DNA of 64,000 bases from Rahnella woolbedingensis (GTDB lineage: Bacteria; Pseudomonadota; Gammaproteobacteria; Enterobacterales; Enterobacteriaceae). Shown in pieces: positions 48,545 to 61,992 of this stretch. A program made the translations under genes and the position numbers. A model generated the notes under the pieces. That model was not told the DNA's origin. It did not search any database and was given only the letters and a program-made list of their open reading frames with translations. The stretch covers positions 147,084 to 211,083 of the forward strand of contig NZ_RAHH01000009.1 of assembly GCF_003602095.1 (NCBI RefSeq), read 5' to 3'. The first letter of the stretch is position 1, and the number at the start of each line of letters is the position of its first letter.

Positions 48545-49684
48545 ATGGATACCCGCTTGTTGAAAAAACTCTCACTTTCGCTCCTTGCGCTGGCATTCGC
48601 CAGTACGCCTTTATGGAGCCACGCGCAGGACAATGCGCGTCTGGCGTCGCAGGTCGTGGATGACCATGCAGAACACATCTTTTACGGCAGTGGCGCGATG
48701 GGAATGGCGCTGGTGGTCGTTGATAATAATCAGCAGGTTTTCCGCAGCTTCGGGGAAACAAAACCGGGCTCTGATTTGCGTCCGCGTGAAGACTCCGTGG
48801 TGCGTATCGCCTCGCTGACCAAGCTTATTACCAGCGAAGTGCTGGTGAAAATGGCGCAGCAGGGAAAAGTCAGCATTAACGACCCGTTGCGAAAATACGC
48901 CCCGTCCGGTGCACGCGTGCCGGCTTACAACGGCACCAATCCGATTACGCTGCTGAATCTGGCCACGCACACCAGCGGTCTGCCGCGTGAACAACCGGGT
49001 GGCGTCGCACATCGTGCCGTCTTCACCTGGCCGACTAAAAGCGATCGCTGGACATGGCTGAGCGTCGCAAAACTCACCGTGCCACCGGGTGCCCGAGCAT
49101 CTTACTCCAATCTGGCGTTCGACCTGCTTTCCGATGCGTTATCGAAAGCCGCCAATCAGCCTTACACGCAATTACTGCGCGACCAGATTACTCAGCCACT
49201 GGGCATGACCGATACGACGCTGACGCCAAATGCCAGCCAGTGCTCACGTCTGATGGAAGGCCTGCGACCGAGTCCGTGCATCAATACCATTGCTGCAGCG
49301 GGCAGCGGCGGCCTTTACTCTACGCCTGCCGATATGGGCCGCTGGATGCGTCAGTTCCTCGGACAACGCACCACCACCGCCGATATGGCGCAGAAGATGT
49401 ACTACAAACGTACGGATCTGGTCTCGCTTAAAGGGATGGATGTGCCGGGCATGGCGGACTCGCTGGGAATGGGCTGGGTAACGATGGCACCGACGCCATT
49501 GCTGCCGCGTATCATTCAGAAAACAGGTGGTGGTGGCGGCTTTATCACATATGTCGCGATGGTGCCGCAGCGCGGTGTCGGCGTGTTCGTTGTGGTAACC
49601 CGCAGCGAGCTGACCAAGTTTAAAAATATGAGTGATGGCGTGAACGAACTGGTCGCTGATCTGGTGCGTAATAACGAGATCTGA
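48545..49684 (+). CDS. ampH: AmpH: penicillin-binding D-Ala-D-Ala carboxypeptidase/endopeptidase
   Basis: From ATG 48545 (MDTRLLKKLSLSLLALAFAS, 379 aa) there is a signal peptide of about 27 residues. A class C beta-lactamase-like domain follows: the active-site serine in SLTKL, the tyrosine in YSNLAFDLL, and KTGGGGGF as the KTG box. AmpH trims and recycles peptidoglycan in the periplasm. The frame is open further upstream, but only this ATG gives a proper signal sequence. It has its own terminator. Confidence 0.92.
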   Translation: MDTRLLKKLSLSLLALAFASTPLWSHAQDNARLASQVVDDHAEHIFYGSGAMGMALVVVDNNQQVFRSFGETKPGSDLRPREDSVVRIASLTKLITSEVLVKMAQQGKVSINDPLRKYAPSGARVPAYNGTNPITLLNLATHTSGLPREQPGGVAHRAVFTWPTKSDRWTWLSVAKLTVPPGARASYSNLAFDLLSDALSKAANQPYTQLLRDQITQPLGMTDTTLTPNASQCSRLMEGLRPSPCINTIAAAGSGGLYSTPADMGRWMRQFLGQRTTTADMAQKMYYKRTDLVSLKGMDVPGMADSLGMGWVTMAPTPLLPRIIQKTGGGGGFITYVAMVPQRGVGVFVVVTRSELTKFKNMSDGVNELVADLVRNNEI

Positions 49685-49710
49685 CGCTCCCGCGCATAAT
49701 CTTCAGTTGT

Positions 49711-49738
49711 AAAAAAGCAGGCTTAGCCTGCTTTTTGT
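49711..49738 (+). terminator. Terminator between ampH and lptG
   Basis: AAAAAAGCAGGC (49711-49722) and GCCTGCTTTTT (49726-49736) enclose a TTA loop. Flanking A and T runs make it suitable for both converging transcripts. Confidence 0.9.
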
Positions 49739-49756
49739 TTATCTGTACTGGCGGGT

Positions 49757-50827
49757 TTATCGTTTTTTCAACAGCAGATACATACTGATGACGAAGAACA
49801 GGCCGCTTGGTAACAGTGCGCCAAGAATCGGCGGAATGTTATAAACCAGGCTTAACGGGCCGAAGATCTGGTCAAGTACGTAGAACAGGAAACCGAAGCA
49901 AATACCAGTGACCACACGCACGCCCATCGGTACGCTGCGCAGAGGCCCGAAGATGAATGACAGCGCCATCAGCATCATCACCGCAACTGACAGTGGCGAG
50001 AAGATTTTGCTCCACATATTCAGCTGATAACGTTTTGCTTCCTGTCCGCTCTGCTTGAGATATTTCACATAGTTGTGCAAACCGCTGATCGACAGTGCAT
50101 CCGGGTCAAGCGCAACCACACCCAGTTTGTCCGGGGTCAGGTTGGTTTTCCAGACACCCGTCAGGGTCTGAGAACCGGTGATTTGCAGGTTATCGGTCAG
50201 ATCAGACTCATCCACCTGAGAAAGTTTCCATTCACCGCCGTCGAACGTTGCCGAAGAGGCATAACGGACTGACTGCAGTTTGTTCTCTTCATTGAAGTGG
50301 TAGATGTTGACGCCTGTCAGCTCTTTCTCACCCGCCACACGCTCGATGTAGATAAAGTCGTGACCATCTTTTGCCCACAATCCGTTTTGGGTGGAAAGCA
50401 ACGAGCCGCCGTACATCTGCTGCGCACGGTAGTTACGGGCCATCTGTTCGCCCTGTGGCGCAACCCATTCACCAATCGCCATGGTCAGAAGCACCAGCGG
50501 TATCGCCGTTTTCATGACCGAAGCTGCAATCTGCATACGGGTAAAACCGGAAGCCTGCATGACAACCAGTTCACTGCGCGTGGCCAGCGTACCTAAACCA
50601 AGCAATGCGCCCAGCAGCGCCGCCATCGGGAAGAAGATCTCAATATCTTTTGGCACACTCAGCAAGGTGTATAACCCGGCACCGGCGGCAGAATACCCGC
50701 CCTGCCCGACTTTACGCAGCTGATCGACAAATTTGATGATGCCGGAGAGTGACACCAGCATGAACAACGTCATCATGATGGTGTTAAAAATAGTGCGACC
50801 AATGTAACGGTCTAATACGCCAAACAT
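49757..50827 (-). CDS. lptG: LPS export permease LptG
   Basis: The family start is ATG 50825-50827 (MFGVLDRYIGRTIFNTIMMT, 356 aa). Six TM helices lie in two groups around a periplasmic beta-jellyroll (about 100-265, WAKDGHDFIYIERV). With LptF and LptB it extracts LPS from the inner membrane towards LptC and LptA. Its ATG overlaps the lptF stop (ATGA), so expression is coupled. Confidence 0.95.
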   Translation of the reverse strand: MFGVLDRYIGRTIFNTIMMTLFMLVSLSGIIKFVDQLRKVGQGGYSAAGAGLYTLLSVPKDIEIFFPMAALLGALLGLGTLATRSELVVMQASGFTRMQIAASVMKTAIPLVLLTMAIGEWVAPQGEQMARNYRAQQMYGGSLLSTQNGLWAKDGHDFIYIERVAGEKELTGVNIYHFNEENKLQSVRYASSATFDGGEWKLSQVDESDLTDNLQITGSQTLTGVWKTNLTPDKLGVVALDPDALSISGLHNYVKYLKQSGQEAKRYQLNMWSKIFSPLSVAVMMLMALSFIFGPLRSVPMGVRVVTGICFGFLFYVLDQIFGPLSLVYNIPPILGALLPSGLFFVISMYLLLKKR

Positions 50828-51921
50828 CAGGCAACTCCTCTCAGACGTGCCCGGAACTTGCGAACCGGCAAGGTATCCCACGCATTAAGCACCAATGCCA
50901 GTGCAAAGTAGAGCAGGTTCGTTCCCCACATCCAGAGGAACGGATCCAGCTTGCCCTTCGCGCCGTTAGAGCGCAGCGAGGTCTGCAACAGGAAGAAAAT
51001 CAGATACAACAGGATAGCCGGCAGCATACTGAGAACGCGACCCTGACGCGGGTTGACCACGCTGAGCGGAACCACCAGCAGCGCCATAATAAATACGGAG
51101 ACGATCAGCGTTAAGCGCCAGTTCAGCTCAGCGCTGGCTTCCGGTTCATGGGAATTCCAGAGCTGCGTCATGGTCATCTGATCAGACTGATTCGGGTCAA
51201 GTTGCACAGTCTGATGGCCGATAACCGCCAGATAATCGGTGAAGTCCGTGACGCGGAAATCGCGCAACAATGCGGTGCCTTCGTAACGCGTGCCTTTATC
51301 CAGCATCACCTGTTGTGAGCCGTCTGCGCGCTGCAGCATATGCCCCTTATCTGCCACAACGACAGAAGGACGCTGATTGCCGTTCGGGCGCAGCTGAGCC
51401 AGGAAGACGTTATGGAATTCTTTCCCTTTTACGCTGCCGACGAACAGAACCGCATTGCCGTTCTGTGCCTGCTGGAACTGGCCTTCGACCATCGCGGCCA
51501 TACTCGGATTGGCTTTCGCTTCGGCCAGCACTTCATCCTGATGTTTCGACGACCAGGGGCTGAGCCAGATAGCGTTCGCGCCAGCAAAGATTGACGTAAA
51601 TAACGCCAGAACCAGTGCAGCGATGACCAGTGAGCGTTTTCCGAGACCACAGGCATGCATGACCGTGATTTCACTGTCGGTATAAAGTTTACCGAGCGTC
51701 ATCAGCAGGCCAAGGAACAGGCTGAGCGGCAGAATAAGCTGCGCCATTTCCGGAACGCCAAGGCCCAGAAGTGAGAGAACTAAATTTGTTGGGATATCGC
51801 CATCAACCGCTGCTCCGAGCACTCTTACCAGCTTCTGACAGAAGAAGATGAGAAGCAAAATGAACAGAATGGCAAATTGGCTCTTGAAGGTTTCCCTAAC
51901 CAGATATCTAATGATGATCAC
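50827..51921 (-). CDS. lptF: LPS export permease LptF
   Basis: The 364-aa partner of LptG starts MIIIRYLVRETFKSQFAILFILLLIFF. It has three N-terminal and three C-terminal TM helices with the periplasmic domain between (GNAVLFVGSVKGKEFHNVFL). It is divergent from pepA across 277 bp, which must contain both promoters, as in E. coli. Confidence 0.96.
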   Translation of the reverse strand: MIIIRYLVRETFKSQFAILFILLLIFFCQKLVRVLGAAVDGDIPTNLVLSLLGLGVPEMAQLILPLSLFLGLLMTLGKLYTDSEITVMHACGLGKRSLVIAALVLALFTSIFAGANAIWLSPWSSKHQDEVLAEAKANPSMAAMVEGQFQQAQNGNAVLFVGSVKGKEFHNVFLAQLRPNGNQRPSVVVADKGHMLQRADGSQQVMLDKGTRYEGTALLRDFRVTDFTDYLAVIGHQTVQLDPNQSDQMTMTQLWNSHEPEASAELNWRLTLIVSVFIMALLVVPLSVVNPRQGRVLSMLPAILLYLIFFLLQTSLRSNGAKGKLDPFLWMWGTNLLYFALALVLNAWDTLPVRKFRARLRGVA

Positions 51922-52183
51922 GCTTAATACGCCTGTGAAAACTTGTCTTTTTGAAGGAAAATCGCTAGTTTCATCGCTAATCCGTCATTTATTCTCATCA
52001 TATGGCAACCTTCGCAGCTAAAATAGTATTACAACACCGAGATTTGGGGTGTCCTATAGGAACTTGCTTATAGCCGCCAAAATAAAAACTAACGCCGTTT
52101 AGGTTAACACAGGTCGTTAACACAATGACGGGAGAGTGTCTCCGGCGACTCATTCTAGCCGTACCTCCCGCCCTTGTCTTTAA

Positions 52184-53710
<1,527 letters not shown>

Positions 53711-53769
53711 TTCCTCTGCCAAATAAGTTATAATCTTCAGTATCAGGGGCGGGTTCGCCAGCCCCTCCA

Positions 53770-53803
53770 CAGGCGGGCGCACCAGTTGCGCCCCTGTTTT
53801 TTT
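53770..53803 (+). terminator. Terminator between pepA and holC
   Basis: CAGGCGGGCGCA (53770-53781) pairs with TGCGCCCCTG (53787-53796), with a mismatch, followed by seven T. A second GGGGCGGG/GCCCC stem lies just upstream (53744-53765). Confidence 0.8.
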
Positions 53804-53826
53804 CTCAGCAGCACAGTGAACTCATC

Positions 53827-54312
53827 ATGAAACAGGCAACCTTCTTTCTTCTCGATGCGCCGGACGCCAGTGGCGAGCTTAGCTCACACGAAGCCCTGGC
53901 CTGTCTGGTCGCCGCTGAACGTTACCGGATGGGCAAACGTGTTCTGCTGGCCTGCGAGGATCAGAAACAGGCTGAGCGTCTGGATGAAGCGCTCTGGCAA
54001 CGTGAACCAGCCCACTTTGTCCCGCACAATCTGGCCGGTGAAGGCCCGCGTTTTGGTGCGCCGGTCGAGCTATGCTGGCCGGGTAAACGTGGCAATGCGC
54101 CACGCGACCTGCTGATCAGCCTGATGCCAGAATTTGCAGATTTTGCTACTGCTTTCCATGAAGTGGTAGACTTCGTTCCTTACGAAGATTCCCTTAAACA
54201 GCTTGCGCGCGAACGCTACAAAGCCTATCGCAGCGTGGGTTTCTCTTTGACGACGGCCACGCCGCCCTCAGTCATCACATCGACCGACGAAAATACAAAG
54301 CGAAATGGATAA
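53827..54312 (+). CDS. holC: DNA polymerase III chi subunit HolC
   Basis: The 161-aa product opens [30 protein letters not shown] and shows HolC landmarks ([57 protein letters not shown]). Chi links SSB to psi (HolD). It is about 14 residues longer than in E. coli because of a C-terminal tail that runs 8 bp into valS. Translation of the two is probably coupled. Confidence 0.94.
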   Translation: MKQATFFLLDAPDASGELSSHEALACLVAAERYRMGKRVLLACEDQKQAERLDEALWQREPAHFVPHNLAGEGPRFGAPVELCWPGKRGNAPRDLLISLMPEFADFATAFHEVVDFVPYEDSLKQLARERYKAYRSVGFSLTTATPPSVITSTDENTKRNG

Positions 54313-57160
54313 GACATATAACCCGCAAGACATCGAGCAGCCGCTTTACGAGCACTGGGAACAACAGGGCTATTTCAAGCCGCATGGTGATACCAGTAAA
54401 GAAAGCTTTGCCATCATGATCCCACCGCCGAACGTTACCGGCAGCTTGCACATGGGTCATGCTTTCCAGCAAACCATCATGGACGCCATGATCCGCTATC
54501 AGCGCATGCAGGGTAAAAACACCCTGTGGCAAGCGGGTACCGACCATGCGGGTATCGCCACGCAGATGGTGGTAGAACGTAAAATCGCGGCCGAAGAAGG
54601 CAAAACACGTCACGACTATGGCCGTGATGCGTTCATCGACAAAATCTGGGAATGGAAAGCGGAATCCGGCGGCACGATTACCCGTCAGATGCGCCGTCTG
54701 GGCGACTCCGTGGACTGGGAGCGCGAGCGCTTCACCATGGACGAAGGTCTGTCCAACGCCGTGCGCGAAGTGTTTGTTCGCCTGTACAAAGAAGACCTGA
54801 TTTACCGTGGCAAACGTCTGGTGAACTGGGATCCAAAACTGCGTACGGCGATCTCTGACCTCGAAGTTGAAAACCGCGAATCCAAAGGTTCCATGTGGCA
54901 CCTGCGTTATCCGCTGGCTGACGGCGCGAAAACCGCTGAAGGTAAAGATTATCTGGTGGTCGCGACTACCCGTCCGGAAACCGTGCTCGGTGATACCGGC
55001 GTGGCCGTTAACCCGGAAGATCCCCGTTACAAAGATCTCATCGGCAAAGAAATCATTCTGCCGCTGGTGGGTCGCCGTATTCCAATCGTGGGCGATGAAC
55101 ACGCCGACATGGAAAAAGGCACCGGCTGCGTGAAGATCACCCCAGCCCATGACTTTAACGACTATGAAGTCGGTAAACGTCACGGTCTGCCGATGATCAA
55201 CATCCTGACTTTCGATGGCGATATCCGCCAGACCGCTGAAATCTTCGACACCAACGGCGAAGAAAGCGATGCATGCGCCAACGATATCCCGGAACAGTTC
55301 CGTGGCCTTGAGCGCTTTGCCGCGCGCAAAGCCGTGGTTGCTGCGTTTGACGAAGCCGGCCTGCTGGAAGAAATCAAACCTCACGATCTGACCGTACCTT
55401 ACGGCGACCGTGGTGGCGTGGTGATCGAACCAATGCTGACTGACCAGTGGTACGTCCGCACTGCACCGCTGGCGAAAGTTGCCGTGGAAGCCGTTGAACA
55501 GGGCGAAATCCAGTTCGTGCCTAAGCAGTACGAAAACATGTACTTCAGCTGGATGCGTGACATTCAGGACTGGTGTATTTCCCGTCAGCTGTGGTGGGGA
55601 CACCGCATTCCGGCGTGGTATGACGCCGAAGGCAACGTCTTTGTTGGCCGCGACGAAGCGGAAGTGCGCAGCGAAAACAATCTGGGCGCAGACGTGGTAC
55701 TTACGCAAGATGAAGACGTGCTCGATACATGGTTCTCCTCCGGTCTGTGGACCTTCTCCACACTGGGCTGGCCAGAACAGACGCCTGATCTCAAAGCTTT
55801 CCACCCTTCGAGCGTGGTCGTCAGCGGCTTCGACATCATCTTCTTCTGGATCGCGCGCATGATCATGATGACCATGCACTTCGTGAAGGACGAAAACGGC
55901 AAGCCACAGGTTCCGTTCAACACCGTCTACATGACCGGTCTTATCCGTGACGACGAAGGACAGAAAATGTCCAAGTCCAAAGGTAACGTTATCGATCCGC
56001 TGGATATGATCGACGGTATCTCGCTGGAAGACCTGCTGGAAAAACGTACCGGCAATATGATGCAACCGCAGCTGGCGGAGAAAATCCGCAAGCGCACCGA
56101 GAAGCAATTCCCGAACGGTATCGAACCGCACGGCACCGATGCCCTGCGCTTCACGCTGGCGGCGCTGGCTTCAACCGGTCGTGACATCAACTGGGATATG
56201 AAGCGTCTTGAAGGCTACCGCAACTTCTGTAACAAGCTGTGGAACGCCAGCCGCTTCGTACTGATGAATACCGAAGATCAGGATTGTGGCCTGAACGGCG
56301 GCGAACTTGAGCTGTCACTGGCTGACCGCTGGATCCTGGCGGAATACAACCGCACGGTGAAATCTTACCGTGAAGCGATGGACAACTACCGCTTCGATCT
56401 GGCTGCCAGCATTCTGTATGAATTCACCTGGAACCAGTTCTGCGACTGGTATCTGGAGCTGACCAAACCGGTCATGAACGGTGGCAACGAAGCACAGTTG
56501 CGTGGCACCCGTCATACCCTGGTGGAAGTGCTCGAAGGTCTGTTGCGTCTTGCGCACCCTATCATTCCGTTCATCACTGAAACCATCTGGCAGCGCGTGA
56601 AATCACTGAAAGGCATCACGGCAGAAACTATCATGCTGCAACCTTTCCCTGAGTTTGATGCAGCGAAAGCGGACGAACTGGCGCTGGCCGATCTCGAGTG
56701 GATTAAGCAGGCGATCATCGCAATCCGTAACGTGCGTGCCGAGATGAACCTGTCTCCGGCCAAGCCACTGGAATTGCTGCTGCGTGGCGCAAGTGCGGAT
56801 GCACAGCGTCGTGTGGAACAGAATCTGAGCTTCATTAAGTCTCTGGCGCGTCTGGAATCCATCACCATTCTGCCTGCAGGCGATAAAGGCCCGGTGTCTG
56901 TCACCAAACTGGTGGAAGGCGCTGAGCTGCTGATCCCGATGGCAGGTCTTATCGACAAAGATGCTGAGCTGGCGCGTCTGGATAAAGAGATGGCGAAGCT
57001 GGACGTTGAGATTGCGTCCATCGAAGGCAAACTGTCTAACGAAGGTTTTGTGGCGCGTGCGCCAGAAGCCGTTGTCGCGAAAGAACGCGAACGTCTGGCA
57101 GCCTGCGGTGATGCGAAAGTGAAACTGGCCGAACAAAAAGCCACGATTGCTGCGTTGTGA
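54305..57160 (+). CDS. valS: Valyl-tRNA synthetase ValS
   Basis: The 951-aa class I synthetase has the HIGH-type motif [14 protein letters not shown] (HMGH about 49-52) and KMSKSKGN near residue 554. It also has the CP1 editing domain ([19 protein letters not shown], about 220) and a C-terminal coiled coil ([22 protein letters not shown]). The length equals the E. coli protein. Its ATG lies inside the end of holC. Confidence 0.97.
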   Translation: MDKTYNPQDIEQPLYEHWEQQGYFKPHGDTSKESFAIMIPPPNVTGSLHMGHAFQQTIMDAMIRYQRMQGKNTLWQAGTDHAGIATQMVVERKIAAEEGKTRHDYGRDAFIDKIWEWKAESGGTITRQMRRLGDSVDWERERFTMDEGLSNAVREVFVRLYKEDLIYRGKRLVNWDPKLRTAISDLEVENRESKGSMWHLRYPLADGAKTAEGKDYLVVATTRPETVLGDTGVAVNPEDPRYKDLIGKEIILPLVGRRIPIVGDEHADMEKGTGCVKITPAHDFNDYEVGKRHGLPMINILTFDGDIRQTAEIFDTNGEESDACANDIPEQFRGLERFAARKAVVAAFDEAGLLEEIKPHDLTVPYGDRGGVVIEPMLTDQWYVRTAPLAKVAVEAVEQGEIQFVPKQYENMYFSWMRDIQDWCISRQLWWGHRIPAWYDAEGNVFVGRDEAEVRSENNLGADVVLTQDEDVLDTWFSSGLWTFSTLGWPEQTPDLKAFHPSSVVVSGFDIIFFWIARMIMMTMHFVKDENGKPQVPFNTVYMTGLIRDDEGQKMSKSKGNVIDPLDMIDGISLEDLLEKRTGNMMQPQLAEKIRKRTEKQFPNGIEPHGTDALRFTLAALASTGRDINWDMKRLEGYRNFCNKLWNASRFVLMNTEDQDCGLNGGELELSLADRWILAEYNRTVKSYREAMDNYRFDLAASILYEFTWNQFCDWYLELTKPVMNGGNEAQLRGTRHTLVEVLEGLLRLAHPIIPFITETIWQRVKSLKGITAETIMLQPFPEFDAAKADELALADLEWIKQAIIAIRNVRAEMNLSPAKPLELLLRGASADAQRRVEQNLSFIKSLARLESITILPAGDKGPVSVTKLVEGAELLIPMAGLIDKDAELARLDKEMAKLDVEIASIEGKLSNEGFVARAPEAVVAKERERLAACGDAKVKLAEQKATIAAL

Positions 57161-57180
57161 TATCGCGAAAGAAAAATGAG

Positions 57181-57206
57181 AAAGGCCGCGCAAGCGGCCT
57201 TTTTTC
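57181..57206 (+). terminator. Terminator after valS
   Basis: GGCCGC (57184-57189) and GCGGCC (57194-57199) with loop GCAA, preceded by AAA and followed by TTTTTT, form a classic intrinsic terminator. Confidence 0.92.
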
Positions 57207-57302
57207 TGTCCCACCGAAAGGCAGTAACATTGCATCCGTACGCCATTAAATGGTATTAAAACGGTCTGTATGATTGCCGATTATTGAAACTGAGTGAGTA
57301 AC

Positions 57303-57806
57303 ATGACGACCACCTTTCCTGTCAGCGTCCTGGTGCGCCCGATACGTCCTGAAGATAATGCCGCTATCGCAAACGTGATCCGCCACGTTTCAGCCGAATT
57401 TGGCCTGACTGCCGATAAAGGCTACACCGTCGCTGATCCGAATTTAGACCATCTGTATGAAAGCTACAGCCAGCCGGGTTGTGCTTACTGGGTGGTGGAA
57501 CTGGATGGTGTGGTTGCCGGTGGCGGCGGTGTTGCTCCGTTGTCAGGTGCTGAACACGATTTGTGTGAATTGCAGAAGATGTATTTTATGCCTTCTCTGC
57601 GCGGCCAAGGTCTGGCGAAACGTCTGGCGCTTCAGGCCATTGAACATGCCCGCTCGCACGGTTTTGCACGCTGCTATCTGGAAACCACCGCCAGCCTGAC
57701 CCAGGCCATCGCACTGTATGAACGTCTGGGCTTCCAGCACATTGACGGCGCGCTGGGAAATACCGGCCATGTCGATTGCGAAGTGACGATGTTAAAACAT
57801 CTCTGA
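57303..57806 (+). CDS. yjgM: GNAT acetyltransferase YjgM
   Basis: From ATG 57303 ([19 protein letters not shown], 167 aa) the protein matches the YjgM pattern: [57 protein letters not shown] (acetyl-CoA loop, about 100-107) and [22 protein letters not shown] three codons upstream is possible. The natural substrate is not known. The position after valS is conserved. Confidence 0.88.
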   Translation: MTTTFPVSVLVRPIRPEDNAAIANVIRHVSAEFGLTADKGYTVADPNLDHLYESYSQPGCAYWVVELDGVVAGGGGVAPLSGAEHDLCELQKMYFMPSLRGQGLAKRLALQAIEHARSHGFARCYLETTASLTQAIALYERLGFQHIDGALGNTGHVDCEVTMLKHL

Positions 57807-57849
57807 CACCGTTTTCGTTCTTTATTAGCTCTTTGCAAACAGGCATCAC

Positions 57850-58590
57850 ATGTTCACACACAAAGCCATTTCAGCGTTAAACGAACTGGAACTGACGGTC
57901 TACAATTACATCGTCAAGAATGGCGACAAAGTGATGTACATGACGATCCGTGAGCTGGCGGATGCCGCGGGAGTATCTACCACCACCGTTCTCCGTTTCT
58001 GTAAGAAGATGGATTGCGACGGTTACTCCGAGTTTCGTATTCGTTTTAAACTGTTTTTAGAACATGAAGAAAAGCCACCTGTTTCATTTGGCATCAGCGA
58101 AATCATCAGCTATTTCAAAAGTATTAATAATAGCGAGTTTGATGAATTATTAGATAACGCCGCCAGACAAATAGCCAATGCGCAACGCATTATATTTGTC
58201 GGTGTGGGAACATCAGGATCACTGGGGAAATACAGCGCCCGTTTTTTCTCTAATGTCGGCAAATTCAGCACCTTTATTGACGATCCTTATTTCCCGATCA
58301 ACAGCGATATGTATAAAGATGCTATTGCTATTATTCTCTCGGTCTCCGGTGAAACGGAGGAAGTCCTGCGTTTTGCTACTCAGTTCAGCCAGCATAACTG
58401 CAAGATAATCAGCCTGACCAACAGCGAGACGTCAACGCTGGCGAGGATGGCGGACCTCAACATCTCCTACCACATGCCTCAGATTGTGCTCGAAGGCCAA
58501 TATAATATTACCACTCAGATCCCTGTACTCTATATTATAGAGACCATCGGAAAGAAATTACCTTTAATAAAACGTGACTCAGCGCAATGA
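57850..58590 (+). CDS. RpiR/MurR-family regulator
   Basis: The 246-aa product has an N-terminal HTH (MTIRELADAAGVSTTTVLRFCKKMDCDGYSEF, about 36-67) and a SIS sugar-phosphate domain (IIFVGVGTSGSLGKYSARFF, about 115-134; SVSGETEEVL). Such regulators sense phosphosugars. Placed 147 bp before the beta-glucoside EIIBC gene on the same strand, it probably controls that unit, sensing a phospho-beta-glucoside. The second half of the gene is relatively AT-rich. Confidence 0.88.
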   Translation: MFTHKAISALNELELTVYNYIVKNGDKVMYMTIRELADAAGVSTTTVLRFCKKMDCDGYSEFRIRFKLFLEHEEKPPVSFGISEIISYFKSINNSEFDELLDNAARQIANAQRIIFVGVGTSGSLGKYSARFFSNVGKFSTFIDDPYFPINSDMYKDAIAIILSVSGETEEVLRFATQFSQHNCKIISLTNSETSTLARMADLNISYHMPQIVLEGQYNITTQIPVLYIIETIGKKLPLIKRDSAQ

Positions 58591-58613
58591 AAAAACAGGG
58601 TGTTTTTAAGATG

Positions 58614-58674
58614 TAACAAATCACCTAAGTTGTTTTTTGTTATATCGTGACAATACCTTTTCTTTTGCTACACT
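58614..58674 (+). promoter_or_regulatory. Promoter and inverted repeat before the beta-glucoside PTS gene
   Basis: GTGACA (58647-58652) and TACACT (58669-58674) are 16 bp apart and form a usable promoter. Just upstream, TAACAAA (58614-58620) and TTTGTTA (58636-58642) are inverted repeats 15 bp apart, a candidate operator for the RpiR-type regulator. The run AAAAACA-GGG-TGTTTTT (58591-58607) after the regulator stop could be a weak terminator. Confidence 0.55.
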
Positions 58675-58737
58675 CCTGCCAGCGAGTAAAAAAACAAAAA
58701 AACTCACCTCTGTATCCCCGCAGGAGAATAATAAAAA

Positions 58738-60270
58738 ATGGCAATTGATTACGCTCAGTCAGCTCAGGAAATTGTTAAATATATTGGCGGTGAAAATAAT
58801 GTGATAAGCATCACACATTGTGCCACCCGTTTACGTTTCGTTCTGAAAGATAATAAAGCCGTCGATAAAGAAGAATTAAAACGCGTCAAAGGCGTGATCA
58901 CTGTTATTGAGGCCGGCGGCCAGATGCAGGTCGTTATCGGCAACCATGTGAGTGACGCTTATAAACACGTACTGAAGCTGATCCATTTAGATGAAAATGC
59001 GCCAGTCTCAACCCCTGACGTCGGGATCGTCAGCCGCGTCATGGACGTGATTTCCAGCATCTTCACCCCTTTCCTTTACCAGCTCGCGGCCTGCGGTATT
59101 TTACAGGGGATTATCTCCTTCCTCGCAGCCGTCGGGATTATGGATGCCAACAGCGGCACCTACCGCATTCTCAACTTTGTGTCATGGACGGCGTTTACCT
59201 TCCTGCCGGTTATGATTGCGTTTACCGCAGCCAAAAAATTCAACGTCAATCCGTTTACCGCAGTGATCACCGCCTGTGCGCTGATCAGCCCCGATTACAT
59301 GAATATGGTGACGGCGTTTAAAATCACCTCGATCAACTCCGCAGACCCAGCCATGCAGCAACTGATGCGTGAAGCGGTAAGCAATCCTGATATTGCAAAT
59401 ATCTTGCAAAACGTAGTCGGCATTCCGGTTTCCGCACCGACACTGGATTTCCTGGGCATTCCGGTAAAATACCTGAGCTATACCGCCTCTGTTATTCCGA
59501 TCATCCTGATGGTCTGGGCGATGTCTTATATTGAACACTTCTTTAATAAAGTACTGCCGGTGGTTATCCGCAACCTGTTCACACCGATGTTCTGCATCGC
59601 GATTATGGTGCCGATGACTCTGCTGGTGTTTGGCCCGGTCGGTAACCTGATTGGTGGCGCGATTGGCGGCGTTTATAACTACCTCTACCATCTTAGCCCA
59701 ACCATTGCAGGCTTCGTGGTGGGTGCGTTCTGGCAGCCGCTGGTGACGCTGGGCGTTCACTGGGGCATTACGCCGGTTACTGTCGGCAACTACGCTACGC
59801 TGGGTTATGACACCTTTACCGGCCTGCAGGCTTCTGCAGTCTTCGCGATGACCGGCAGCATGTTCGGTGTGTACCTGAAAACCCGCAGCCGCGAAATGAA
59901 AGGTATCTCGCTATCCGCTGGCGTCACCGGTCTGTTTGGTATTACCGAACCTGCAATTTACGGTGTAGCTCTGCGTCTGAAAAAACCTTTCCTGTGCAGT
60001 TGTGTGGCGGGCGGTATCGGCGGTGCGATTGCCGGTTCCTTCAACGCCGTATCCTGGAGTTACTGCCTGCCGGGTATCGCCGTACTGCCGGTGTTCTTTA
60101 AAGAAGGCCACATGCCACAGTTCCTCGGTTTCCTGCTGTCTATTACCGTCGCCTTTGTGCTCGGTGCGCTGTTCACCTGGCTGGTCGGATTTAAAGATGA
60201 GCCTGATGTTGCTGCAGTCAAAAAAGCACAGGCAGAACCCCCTCGCGCCACTCAAGCAGAAATGAATTAA
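58738..60270 (+). CDS. PTS beta-glucoside permease, EIIBC
   Basis: The 510-aa product has an N-terminal EIIB domain with phosphocysteine C28 (ISITHCATRLRF). The EIIC domain (about 100-480) has about ten TM helices and the conserved FGITEPAIYGV motif. The EIIA domain present at the end of BglF is missing, since the chain stops after a short polar tail, so phosphate must come from a separate EIIA such as Crr. It imports and phosphorylates an aryl-beta-glucoside or cellobiose-like sugar; the exact substrate is not visible. AGGAGAA precedes the start. Confidence 0.92.
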   Translation: MAIDYAQSAQEIVKYIGGENNVISITHCATRLRFVLKDNKAVDKEELKRVKGVITVIEAGGQMQVVIGNHVSDAYKHVLKLIHLDENAPVSTPDVGIVSRVMDVISSIFTPFLYQLAACGILQGIISFLAAVGIMDANSGTYRILNFVSWTAFTFLPVMIAFTAAKKFNVNPFTAVITACALISPDYMNMVTAFKITSINSADPAMQQLMREAVSNPDIANILQNVVGIPVSAPTLDFLGIPVKYLSYTASVIPIILMVWAMSYIEHFFNKVLPVVIRNLFTPMFCIAIMVPMTLLVFGPVGNLIGGAIGGVYNYLYHLSPTIAGFVVGAFWQPLVTLGVHWGITPVTVGNYATLGYDTFTGLQASAVFAMTGSMFGVYLKTRSREMKGISLSAGVTGLFGITEPAIYGVALRLKKPFLCSCVAGGIGGAIAGSFNAVSWSYCLPGIAVLPVFFKEGHMPQFLGFLLSITVAFVLGALFTWLVGFKDEPDVAAVKKAQAEPPRATQAEMN

Positions 60271-60277
60271 GTCTTAA

Positions 60278-61759
<1,482 letters not shown>

Positions 61760-61871
61760 TTCTCAGAATTTTGAGTTTGAACGGAGAGAGAACTTTTCAT
61801 CTTTCGTTACAGCTTCCAGTAATCTGGAGGGGGATCGTTTAGGCGGTCGCCCTTCAGTAAGTAAAATTAAT

Positions 61872-61988
61872 TCACGGAATAACTTGGCATAACGTTAATC
61901 CATCAATTTTCTTAGCGAAATACTCTGCTGAATCAGCTTTGCCGCTTTTGATCAATGCATCTTGTAAAACTGTATTTTTATAATCAAT
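61872..61988 (-). pseudogene. Fragment of an unidentified gene, probably the immunity gene of the displaced rhs tip
   Basis: Right after the orphan toxin stop, a minus-strand frame reads IDYKNTVLQDALIKSGKADS and AEYFAKKIDGLTLCQVIP, then stop. It looks like the end of a real protein (ordered, charged, helical). It lacks a normal start codon in frame and has only about 38 residues. In Rhs loci the gene directly after a toxin tip is its immunity gene, so this is probably what remains of it. Confidence 0.5.
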
Positions 61989-61992
61989 TCAT

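Noticed and set aside
54275..56131. 618-codon minus-strand frame opposite valS
   Set aside because: It has the His/Phe/Val-rich composition of an antisense shadow. The plus strand encodes an intact ValS with all motifs.
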